From Rhodoferax sp. PAMC 29310 (lineage in GTDB: Bacteria > Pseudomonadota > Gammaproteobacteria > Burkholderiales > Burkholderiaceae_C), in NCBI RefSeq assembly GCF_017948265.1, contig NZ_CP072852.1, forward strand, positions 3,162,001-3,226,000: a DNA stretch of 64,000 nucleotides, read 5' to 3'. This document shows, piece after piece, positions 43,031 to 51,859 of the stretch. Both the position numbers and the translations under genes were made by a program. Below the pieces are notes generated by a model. The model saw only the letters and a list, made by a program, of their open reading frames with translations. It had not been told where the DNA came from and searched no databases. Each line of letters starts with the position of its first letter. Within the stretch, counting starts at the first letter, position 1.

Positions 43031-44715
43031 GCTACCCCGCTTCGCGGACCCGCCACGGCATCTTCATCTTGTTGCGCCGTTTGCGCAAGCCATTGACGAT
43101 CCTGATCTGTGTGTATGCGGTGGCTGTGTTGGGGTTTACGTTGGTTCCCGGCGTAGACCCAGAGGGGCAGCCGTGGACGATGAGCTTTCTTCACTCGTTC
43201 TACTTTGTCAGCTTTCTGGGCACCACCATTGGACTGGGGGAGATTCCTTACCCTTTTTCGGACGCACAGCGCTTGTGGGCCACGGCCTCGATTTATGGCA
43301 CGGTGGTGGCATGGTTGTATGCCATTGGTGGTTTGTTCAGCGTGTTGCAGGACCCCTTGTTTCGTCGCATTGCGGATGAAAATGCGGTGGCGCGCGCCGT
43401 GCGGCACATGAGCCAACCTTTTTATCTGATCTGCGGCTACGACGACGCCGGCAACCGGGTGGCCCGTGAGTTGGCGCAGGACGGCGCTCACATTGTTGTC
43501 ATTGACACGGAGTCAGCCCGTGTGGATTCAGTCGAGGTGGACGAACTCTCTTTGGCCGTGCCTGCCCTGTGTGGCGATGCCAGTGACCCCAAAACGCTGG
43601 TGTTGGCCGGTTTGACGAGCGGCTACTGCGCAGGCGTGCTGGCCTTGACCGGTGACGATTTCGTCAATACCAAAATTGCCCTGACGGCGCGACTATTGAG
43701 CCCGGACATTCCTGTGCTCAGTGCGGTTCGCTATCACGCCGCCCATGCCCGCATGGCAGCGGCCGGTGCGGACCACATCATCAACCCCTATGACACCTTT
43801 GCCGAACGGGTGGCACTCTCCATTCGCACGCCGAGTCTGCATGTGATCTACGAGAGCTTGACGACCCAATCCGGCACAGCCATGAACGAGCCCCCGCAGT
43901 TGCCCACCGGGCGCTGGATTTTGTGTGGCACTGGCCTGTTTACCCGTACGTTGCACCGCCAGCTTGAGCGGCTGAAGATTGACAGCGTCGTGATTGACCC
44001 GGAGTTGACGGAGGATGAGGTCGATGCGCATCACCTGAAGGGTGACCCCACGGATCCCGCCGTGTTGCGCGAAGCCGGTGCCGAAGAGGCCAGCGCACTC
44101 GTGGGCGGCACAGCGGTTGATATTGACAACCTGGCCATTGCGCTGGCGGGCCGGGGCATGAACAAGGACCTCTTCATCGTCGCCCGCCAAACCCAGCGTC
44201 GCAACAGCTTGATCTTCCGTGCGGCGCCGGTGGACCTGGTCATGCTGTCGGGTTATGTGCTGGCGGGCGAGGTGTTGCGGGTGATTCGTGCCCCCCAGTT
44301 GGCCACCTTTTTGCGCCGAGCACGCGACGAGGACGAGGCTTGGGCGGCTGACTTGCTGCAAACCATGCGCGACGTCATTGGCAAAGAAGTGGTTGAGTCC
44401 TGGTCGGTGACCATCAGCCCCGCGCAAGCCCGCACGGTTTGCCGCGCTATGGCGGGTTCGGAGACGGTGACTCTTGGGCAGTTATTGACACGTGCCGACG
44501 GGAGCGGCGATCCTCTCCAAGCCGTGCCGCTTCTTTTGCAACGCGGCCAGGAGCGCATGCTGCGTCCCGCCCTGGATACGCCCTTGCAACTGGACGATCG
44601 CATCCTGTGTTGTGGCAGCAATTCGGCGCGGGCCACCATGCGCCACAACTTGGTGGGCCATTCGCTGCCCATCATGAACTATCAGGCCAGTGAGCGGCCG
44701 GTTACCGGCGCTTAA
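43027..44715 (+). CDS. K+-channel-like protein with two TrkA-N/RCK NAD-binding domains, atypical filter
   Basis: The product has 562 residues. A two-helix pore module (about residues 20-110) has a P-loop reading TTIGLGEIPYP where K+ channels have TxGYGD-like filters. Two Rossmann RCK units follow: FYLICGYDDAGNRVARELAQDG (about 137) and WILCGTGLFTRTLHRQL (about 300). TrkA-C-like parts follow each. Family role would be nucleotide-gated cation flux. The changed filter (Leu for Tyr, Glu for Asp) makes selectivity uncertain. Coupled to DUF6394. Confidence 0.88.
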   Translation: MSYPASRTRHGIFILLRRLRKPLTILICVYAVAVLGFTLVPGVDPEGQPWTMSFLHSFYFVSFLGTTIGLGEIPYPFSDAQRLWATASIYGTVVAWLYAIGGLFSVLQDPLFRRIADENAVARAVRHMSQPFYLICGYDDAGNRVARELAQDGAHIVVIDTESARVDSVEVDELSLAVPALCGDASDPKTLVLAGLTSGYCAGVLALTGDDFVNTKIALTARLLSPDIPVLSAVRYHAAHARMAAAGADHIINPYDTFAERVALSIRTPSLHVIYESLTTQSGTAMNEPPQLPTGRWILCGTGLFTRTLHRQLERLKIDSVVIDPELTEDEVDAHHLKGDPTDPAVLREAGAEEASALVGGTAVDIDNLAIALAGRGMNKDLFIVARQTQRRNSLIFRAAPVDLVMLSGYVLAGEVLRVIRAPQLATFLRRARDEDEAWAADLLQTMRDVIGKEVVESWSVTISPAQARTVCRAMAGSETVTLGQLLTRADGSGDPLQAVPLLLQRGQERMLRPALDTPLQLDDRILCCGSNSARATMRHNLVGHSLPIMNYQASERPVTGA

Positions 44716-45659
44716 GCCTGGGTCTCACCGGGTGGTGCTGATGTGGGGTTCGTTTGCGGCGCGCTGGTGTCCATGCGTACGTTGAGCGTGCCGGAGCGCA
44801 CATGCAAGTTCCGCTGCGGGAAGGGAATCTCAATCTTGCGCGCTGCCAACTCATCGTCCAGTGCCCACATCAGCTTGGCATGGGTGGAAGCGGGTCGGGT
44901 CGTGAGATCGCGGTCGGCCCAGACAATCAGCTCGTAATTCACTGAGCTGTCGCCATACGCCACCAGCCAGACCGCCGTCTGCATCTCCTTGTGGTGCACC
45001 ACGCCGGGCACCTTGAGCGCGGCGGCGATGCCGGCCTCCCGCACCAACTCCTTGGCCGTGCCATAGGCCACGCCAAAGGGAATGTGCATGCGCCGGTAGG
45101 AGTCGTCCAGTGTCCAGTTCACGACCCGGCCATTGATGAATTCGGAATTGGGCACCAGCACATCAAGCGAGTCATTGCTGCTGACGCGGGTGTAGCGCAT
45201 GGCGATTTCCCGCACATGGCCGCGCACGCCGGATTCAAGTTCCACAAAATCGCCGACCTTCAGACTGCGCTCCAGCAAAATGATGACGCCTGAAACAAAG
45301 TTGCTGAAAACGTTTTGAAGGCCAAATCCAAGACCCACCGCCAAGGCACTGCCCAGCAGCGCAATGCTGGTGAGGTCGATGCCCAGGTAGTTCATGCCGA
45401 TGATGGTGCCAAACACCCAGACGCTATAACGCAGCAAACGGCTGAGCATATGGATGCGGGCGAACTTCCAGGGCTCGTCCTCATAACGTTGGGTCAGGCG
45501 GTGCAGGCTGCGCTCCAGCAGACTCGCGAATGACCAGATGCCGACAATGAAGATGATCGCCAACAACAGGGCGCCCACGGTTACGCTGGTCGTGCCGACG
45601 CTGAACAGCCGCAAGCCCAGGGCCGCGGCCAGAAATCCCAAATAGTCCTGATTCATCAT
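44712..45659 (-). CDS. Small-conductance mechanosensitive channel (MscS family)
   Basis: The product has 315 residues. Three N-terminal hydrophobic segments are followed by the pore helix (LGSALAVGLGFGLQNVFSNFVSGVIIL) and the MscS beta domain (VGDFVELESGVRGHVREIAMRYTRV) and C-terminal alpha/beta part. It releases solutes on hypo-osmotic shock. The start at 45659 has a GGGGAT site; the open frame upstream lacks homology. The last 4 bp overlap the channel gene on the opposite strand. Confidence 0.93.
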   Translation of the reverse strand: MMNQDYLGFLAAALGLRLFSVGTTSVTVGALLLAIIFIVGIWSFASLLERSLHRLTQRYEDEPWKFARIHMLSRLLRYSVWVFGTIIGMNYLGIDLTSIALLGSALAVGLGFGLQNVFSNFVSGVIILLERSLKVGDFVELESGVRGHVREIAMRYTRVSSNDSLDVLVPNSEFINGRVVNWTLDDSYRRMHIPFGVAYGTAKELVREAGIAAALKVPGVVHHKEMQTAVWLVAYGDSSVNYELIVWADRDLTTRPASTHAKLMWALDDELAARKIEIPFPQRNLHVRSGTLNVRMDTSAPQTNPTSAPPGETQA

Positions 45660-45798
45660 CGTATCCCCGGATACCGGCCGCCACGACACCGTCACAGAAC
45701 GGCAGGGGGCCAACCACGCGCGAATTGTAGGTCGTGTATTCGCCATGAAAACGGGGCTTTTTGAGTCCCATTGCCTGGGTCTACCCACCACGCGCCCA

Positions 45799-45833
45799 CA
45801 AAAAAGGCCTGACTCAGTCACTGAGTCAGGCCT
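45799..45833 (-). terminator. Terminator of the tkt-gapA unit
   Basis: A perfect stem of AGGCCTGACTCAGT with its complement has almost no loop and ends in six T on the minus strand, 49 bp after the gapA stop. Very strong. Confidence 0.92.
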
Positions 45834-45881
45834 CGGCATTCGCTGACATCACCCGCAAGCCGGGTGCGTCAAAGGATGCGT

Positions 45882-46934
<1,053 letters not shown>

Positions 46935-48995
46935 TTACTTTTTGCGCAACACTTTTTCCACGGTATCGGCCACGTTTTCAGGCGTGAAACCGAAGTGCTT
47001 GAACAGCACCGGTGCGGGGGCGGATTCGCCGTAAGTGTCGATGCCGACTACAGCCGCGCAGCCGTATTTCCACCAACCTTCGGTGACGCCCATTTCCACC
47101 GCCACGCGCGGTGTGCCAGCCGGCAAAACAGTGCTCTTGTAAGCCGCATCTTGTCGGTCAAATGTGGTGTTGCTGGGCATGGAAACGACGCGAACAGCTA
47201 TCTTTCTGGTAGCAAGAATTTCTTGCGCCTTCAAAGCCAGCTGCACTTCAGAGCCGGTGGCAATGATGATTGCCTGGGCTTTTTTCTTCATGCCCACCTC
47301 GGACGGCTCAGCCAGCACATAAGCGCCCTTGCTAATGTCACCCATGCCGGATTTGGGGGCGTAGTTGATGTTCTGGCGTGACAAGAGCAAAGCGGTTGGC
47401 TTGGTCTTGTTTTGCAGAGCCACGGCCCAGGCCACGGCGGTTTCAGCCGTGTCACCCGGACGCCACACGTCCAGGTTGGGAATCAGACGCAGGGAGGCTG
47501 CGTGTTCGATCGACTGGTGGGTGGGGCCGTCTTCGCCCAGACCGATGGAGTCGTGGGTGAACACATGCACCACCCGTAGCTTCATCAGGGCTGCCATGCG
47601 GATGGCGTTGCGGCTGTAGTCGCTGAAGGTCAGGAAGGTGCCGCCGTAAGGGATGTAACCCCCGTGCAGGGCCACGCCGTTCATGATGGCTGCCATGCCG
47701 AACTCGCGCACGCCGTAGTTGATGTGGCGCCCGCCATTGCCCATGCCGCTCAGGGAGTCAAAGCGCAGGTTGGGCGTGCTTTTGGTGTTGGTCAGGTTGG
47801 AGCCAGTCAGGTCGGCCGAACCACCCAGCATTTCCGGCAGGGCGGCAGTGAAGGCTTCCAGAGCGATCTGCGACGCTTTGCGCGATGCCACGGTTTCAGC
47901 CTTGGTGTGGGCGGCCACGGCGGTGTCCACAGCCACTTGGTGGAAGTTCTTGGGCAATTCGCCCTTCATGCGGCGAACCAGTTCTTTGGCCAACGCGGGG
48001 TGCGCTGCTTTGTAGGCTGCAAACTTGGCGTTCCATGCCTTCTCGGCGGCCACGCCGGCCGTCTTGCCGTCCCAAGCCGCGTAAATAGATTTTGGAATGA
48101 CAAACGGCGCGTGCGGCCAGTTCAGGCTTTCGCGGGTCAGGGCAATCTCGTCGTTGCCCAAAGGCTCGCCGTGAGCCTTGGCGGTGTTGGCGCGGTTCGG
48201 GCTGCCTTTGCCGATGGCGGTTTTGCAGATGATCAGTGTGGGCTTGTCAGCGCAAGTCTTGGCCTCAGCAATAGTTTTGGCTACCAATTCGGCGTCATGG
48301 CCGTCGATGGGGCCGAGCACGTTCCAGCCGTAGGCCACAAAGCGCAGGGCGGTGTTGTCAATGAACCAGGGGGCCACTTGGCCGTCAATGGAAATGCCGT
48401 TGTCGTCGTACAGGGCGATCAGCTTGTTCAGCTTCCACGCGCCAGCCAAAGCGGCGGCCTCGTGGCTGATACCTTCCATCAGGCATCCGTCGCCCATGAA
48501 GGCGTAGGTGTTGTGGTTGACGACGTCGTGGCCGTCACGGTTGAACTCTTGTGCCAGCAGCTTTTCAGCTAGGGCAAAACCCACGGCATTGGTGATGCCT
48601 TGACCCAGAGGGCCGGTGGTGGTTTCCACGCCCGGTGTCACGCCATGCTCGGGGTGACCGGCGGTTTTGCTGTGCAGGGTGCGGAAGTTTCTCAACTCGA
48701 CCATGGGCAGCTTGTAGCCAGTCAGGTGCAGCACCGAGTACAGCATCATGGATGCGTGGCCGTTGCTCAGCACAAAGCGGTCGCGGTCGATCCAGTTGGG
48801 GTTGCCGGGGTTGTGCTTGAGGTGGTCTCCCCACAAAGCCACGGCCATGTCGGCCATGCCCATTGGCGCGCCTGGGTGGCCCGAGTTGGCAGCTTGCACC
48901 GCGTCCATCGACAAGGCGCGAATGGCGTTGGCCATGTCGGCGCGGCTCACGCCGGTGGCGCTGCTTGGTTGTTCTGTTTGTTGTGTTTCGGACAT
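46935..48995 (-). CDS. tkt: Transketolase
   Basis: The product has 686 residues. The thiamine-diphosphate site GDGCLMEGISHEAAALAG (about 170) and the pyrimidine-binding domain (FTHDSIGLGEDGPTHQ, about 480) are intact. It moves two-carbon ketol units in the pentose phosphate pathway. The first of the tkt-gapA unit. The start at MSETQQ is set by homology; 35 upstream codons are ignored. The Ser/Gln/Thr-rich first 15 residues are family-variable. Confidence 0.97.
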   Translation of the reverse strand: MSETQQTEQPSSATGVSRADMANAIRALSMDAVQAANSGHPGAPMGMADMAVALWGDHLKHNPGNPNWIDRDRFVLSNGHASMMLYSVLHLTGYKLPMVELRNFRTLHSKTAGHPEHGVTPGVETTTGPLGQGITNAVGFALAEKLLAQEFNRDGHDVVNHNTYAFMGDGCLMEGISHEAAALAGAWKLNKLIALYDDNGISIDGQVAPWFIDNTALRFVAYGWNVLGPIDGHDAELVAKTIAEAKTCADKPTLIICKTAIGKGSPNRANTAKAHGEPLGNDEIALTRESLNWPHAPFVIPKSIYAAWDGKTAGVAAEKAWNAKFAAYKAAHPALAKELVRRMKGELPKNFHQVAVDTAVAAHTKAETVASRKASQIALEAFTAALPEMLGGSADLTGSNLTNTKSTPNLRFDSLSGMGNGGRHINYGVREFGMAAIMNGVALHGGYIPYGGTFLTFSDYSRNAIRMAALMKLRVVHVFTHDSIGLGEDGPTHQSIEHAASLRLIPNLDVWRPGDTAETAVAWAVALQNKTKPTALLLSRQNINYAPKSGMGDISKGAYVLAEPSEVGMKKKAQAIIIATGSEVQLALKAQEILATRKIAVRVVSMPSNTTFDRQDAAYKSTVLPAGTPRVAVEMGVTEGWWKYGCAAVVGIDTYGESAPAPVLFKHFGFTPENVADTVEKVLRKK

Positions 48996-49163
48996 GGCTG
49001 CCAACTCCGGGTAGTTCTGGGGTGAGGGGGGAAAACCCGGTATTTTAAGGGGGCGTGATTTCACGGCGATTTTTTGGAAGGCGTGTGTGCTACAAAACAC
49101 GCTGTTTTCGCCCGCCGAGAGCGCTGTTTCTGTCCGTCAAAAATCCACAACAAAGTCACTCCC

Positions 49164-50285
49164 ATGAGTCTCCTCTTCTCCCCACTGACCTTGCCCTCAC
49201 CCAACGGCGGATTAACCCTGCCAAACCGCATTGTGGTGGCCCCCATGTGCCAGTACAACGCCCACGATGGCGAAGCCACCGACTGGCACCTGATGCACTG
49301 GGGCAATTTGCTCAACAGTGGTGCAGCCTTGTTCACGATTGAAGCCACTGCCGTGCTGCCTGAGGGCCGCATCACCCCCGCCTGTCTGGGCCTGTGGGAC
49401 GAGCGCACCGAAGCGGCGTTGGCCGACACTCTACAGCGTGCCCGCCGGTTGGCACCGCATACCGCGGTTTGTATTCAGCTGGCGCACGCCGGCCGAAAGG
49501 CTTCCAGCGCCCTGCCTTGGGAGGGCGGCCAATTGTTGGCAGCCGAGTCGGGTGGCTGGGAGACGTTTGGCCCGTCAGCAGAGTCTCAGTTGCCAAGCGA
49601 GCCGCCACCCACCGCCCTGAGTCTGGCCCGCATGGCTGAGATCAAAGCGGCCTTTGTGCGGGCCGCCGAGCGCGCCCAGGCGATGGGCATTGAAGCGGTG
49701 GAGCTGCATGGCGCCCATGGTTACTTGATTCATGAATTTTTGTCCCCGCTGGCCAACCACCGGGACGATGAGTACGGTGGCAGTTTCGAGAATCGCATTC
49801 GCTTCCCGATGGAGGTCTTTGCCGCGGTGCGGGCGGTGTTCAAAGGACCGCTGGGTATGCGCCTGTCAGCGTCCGACTGGGTCGAGGGCGGCTGGGACGG
49901 TGAGCAAAGCGGGGTGCTCGCCCAGCGGCTGAAGGCGGTGGGGTGCGACTTCATTCACGTCTCTTCAGGCGGCGTTTCTCCCCAGCAAAAAATCCCTTTG
50001 GGCGCGGGCTACCAGGTGCCGCTGGCGCGCCAGGTGCGTGACGCCAGTGGCTTGCTGACCATGGCGGTGGGCTTGATCACCGAGCCGGCCCAGGCCGAGG
50101 CGATATTGCAGGCCGGGGATGCCGATCTGATTGCTCTGGCCCGTGCGTTTTTGTACCAACCCCGCTGGGGCTGGCTGGCGGCGGCTGCGCTGGGTGGCAC
50201 GGTGCAGGCCACCCCCGCCTACTGGCGCTGTCTGCCGCGTGAGGCGCAAGCGGCATTTGGCAAAGTGAGTGTCGGCATGCGTTGA
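49164..50285 (+). CDS. Old-yellow-enzyme family NADH:flavin oxidoreductase (YqjM-type)
   Basis: The product is a 373-residue FMN TIM-barrel. LPNRIVVAPMCQY near residue 24 is the thermophilic-like OYE signature including the active-site cysteine. HGAHGYLIHEFLSPLANHRDDEYGGS (about 180) carries the substrate histidines and FMN contacts. It reduces alpha,beta-unsaturated ketones with NAD(P)H. It diverges from tkt across 168 bp and is followed at 20 bp by the MurU-like gene. Confidence 0.93.
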   Translation: MSLLFSPLTLPSPNGGLTLPNRIVVAPMCQYNAHDGEATDWHLMHWGNLLNSGAALFTIEATAVLPEGRITPACLGLWDERTEAALADTLQRARRLAPHTAVCIQLAHAGRKASSALPWEGGQLLAAESGGWETFGPSAESQLPSEPPPTALSLARMAEIKAAFVRAAERAQAMGIEAVELHGAHGYLIHEFLSPLANHRDDEYGGSFENRIRFPMEVFAAVRAVFKGPLGMRLSASDWVEGGWDGEQSGVLAQRLKAVGCDFIHVSSGGVSPQQKIPLGAGYQVPLARQVRDASGLLTMAVGLITEPAQAEAILQAGDADLIALARAFLYQPRWGWLAAAALGGTVQATPAYWRCLPREAQAAFGKVSVGMR

Positions 50286-50305
50286 TCCTTAACCCAGACC
50301 CCCCC

Positions 50306-51097
50306 ATGAGCTCAGCACCCACGCCGCCTCCCCAGACTTCGCCGTCGACGACCCCCATCAAAGCCATGCTGCTGGCGGCGGGGCGGGGCGAGCGCATGCG
50401 CCCCTTGACCGACACCATTCCCAAACCTCTGCTGCCCGTGCGCGGCAAGCCGCTGATGCAGTGGCCGCTCGAAGCCTTGGCGCGCGGTGGTTGTGCCGAG
50501 GTGATGGTGAACACGGCCTGGCTGGGGGAGAAAATCAGCGACACGTTTCATAATATTTTCGTGCTTCAGCCTCTATCCAGCGAGCGGGAGAAGCTATCAA
50601 TACAGAAGCAACTCCCATTGCGCTACTCCCACGAAGGCGTGGACTTTGGCGGTGCGCTGGAAACGGCGGGCGGCATTGCGCGGGCGCTGCCGCAGCTGGG
50701 GGAGGTGTTCTGGGTGCTGGCAGGTGATGTGTTTGCGCCTGACTTTGTGTTTGATGCCGAGGCCGTGGCACGTTTCAGGGCCAGCGACCACTTGGCCCAT
50801 CTGTGGCTGGTGCCCAACCCGGCGCACAACCCGCGGGGCGATTTTGGCTTGGCGAACGCGCTGGCGCTGAACGACGCACCTGAGAAATTCACCTACAGCA
50901 CCATCGGCCTGTACCGCGCCGCCCTGTTTGCGCCGCCTTGGTGTGATGTGCCACTGGGCAACCCGCTGGGCGTGAAGGCTGCGCTGGCGCCGCTGCTGCG
51001 CGCGGCCATGGCGCAGGGGCGGGTGTCGGCCGAGCTGTACACCGGGGCATGGACCGATGTGGGCACGCCCGAGCGGCTGCTGGCGCTGAACCGGTAA
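50306..51097 (+). CDS. murU: N-acetylmuramate alpha-1-phosphate uridylyltransferase (MurU-type nucleotidyltransferase)
   Basis: The product has 263 residues. The nucleotidyltransferase loop MLLAAGRGERMRPLTDTIPKPLLP (about 13-37), the metal-binding LAGDVF (about 140) and the MurU-typical YSHEGVDFGGALETAGGIA and WTDVGTPERL are present. It makes UDP-MurNAc in the cell-wall recycling route. An extra segment of about 20 residues (about 82-102, IFVLQPLSSEREKL...) sits before YSHEG and looks derived from a dispersed repeat (see findings). Confidence 0.88.
   Translation: MSSAPTPPPQTSPSTTPIKAMLLAAGRGERMRPLTDTIPKPLLPVRGKPLMQWPLEALARGGCAEVMVNTAWLGEKISDTFHNIFVLQPLSSEREKLSIQKQLPLRYSHEGVDFGGALETAGGIARALPQLGEVFWVLAGDVFAPDFVFDAEAVARFRASDHLAHLWLVPNPAHNPRGDFGLANALALNDAPEKFTYSTIGLYRAALFAPPWCDVPLGNPLGVKAALAPLLRAAMAQGRVSAELYTGAWTDVGTPERLLALNR
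50552..50612 (-). repeat. Repeat-derived insert inside the murU reading frame
   Basis: The stretch reads, in part, CAGCCTCTATCCAGC...GGGAGAAGCTATCAATA. Reversed, it resembles the dispersed repeat (hairpin AGCTAT, then GGCTGGAG). It adds about 20 codons without breaking the frame and falls where related MurU proteins have a variable loop. Confidence 0.5.
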
Positions 51098-51304
51098 CTG
51101 ACAATCCCCCGGGCTGATCAGGGCCGGGTGGCTATCCACCCCCTCGACGGGTGGTACATCGCGGCTTCGTGCTTGGAATGTCAAACCACCCGCCGCCCGT
51201 GCGAGTTAGGCCGCTGATTCGCTGGGTGCATGGCCGGGTAGGCACCGAAGCAGCTGACTGCGTCGGATAGAAGCGCGCCTGCTGCGTACCCACCACCACA
51301 ACGA

Positions 51305-51595
51305 CTACCGATTGGCCACACGGGTCAACTTTGGGATACCTGGCGTGTCCGGTATCCGAAAGCATCGGCTAACGAGCTGCGCGCCTGGGATGCCTTGGCC
51401 CAGTTGCCGCGGTATTTGAGGATCATCCGAACGGGGTGCGTCGACATGGCGGTGGGGCAGCCATTGTTGACAAGCAATGCCCGGCCTTCGGAGCATCAAT
51501 TGTTCGCGCAGAAGCTGGGAAAACTCTGTCGGGCTGAACTGCAGCGCCTTGCCGGTGTCGCAGATGGCGCGTTTGAGATCAAGGCTCAGCGCCAT
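51305..51595 (-). CDS. Hypothetical ORF, possibly remnant
   Basis: A 96-codon frame with a good ribosome site (AGGAAGG) before its ATG. The first about 33 residues (LDLKRAICDTGKALQFSPTEF) look protein-like, but the rest is Pro/Arg-rich and reads like out-of-frame sequence, so a frameshifted remnant is likely. No family recognised. Confidence 0.3.
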   Translation of the reverse strand: MALSLDLKRAICDTGKALQFSPTEFSQLLREQLMLRRPGIACQQWLPHRHVDAPRSDDPQIPRQLGQGIPGAQLVSRCFRIPDTPGIPKLTRVANR

Positions 51596-51787
51596 AGGCC
51601 ACCTTCCTGTCCCATCTCAATGCCGCACGCTTGGCAAAACCGATGACTTTGCGCTGCTGGCAACGTCCCGGTACGCGGCCGGGTTGGCCATTGGGGCCAG
51701 TAGCCAATTCAAGCGAGCCCTAAGCGCAGCACGCAGCACTGCGTTGCAGGTATAGAGTGGTTAATCATTCGGTTAAATGAAAAAATA

Positions 51788-51804
51788 CGGTGAATTATTC
51801 ACCG
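51788..51804. promoter_or_regulatory. Palindrome upstream of putA
   Basis: CGGTGAATTATTCACCG, arms of seven bases, 56 bp before the putA start in AT-rich DNA. A likely operator for a proline- or amino-acid-responsive regulator, needed because this PutA has no DNA-binding domain. Confidence 0.6.
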
Positions 51805-51859
51805 AAAAAAGGCCGATCATCAGCGAACTAACCACCTCGTAGCTTTCAAAGGACCTCTT

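Larger units (their letters stand above)
51098..51859. other. 762-bp gap with decayed coding remnants and the putA promoter
   Basis: No intact family gene is recognisable. A 96-codon minus-strand frame (listed separately) and short broken frames suggest a decayed gene or gene fragment. The right end (51750-51859) is AT-rich and holds a palindrome before putA. No repeats or IS ends are visible. Confidence 0.5.

Noticed and set aside
47196..47226. AGCTATCTTTCTGGTAGC inside tkt
   Set aside because: Encodes normal transketolase residues without an insertion; similarity to the repeat is limited to a few bases.
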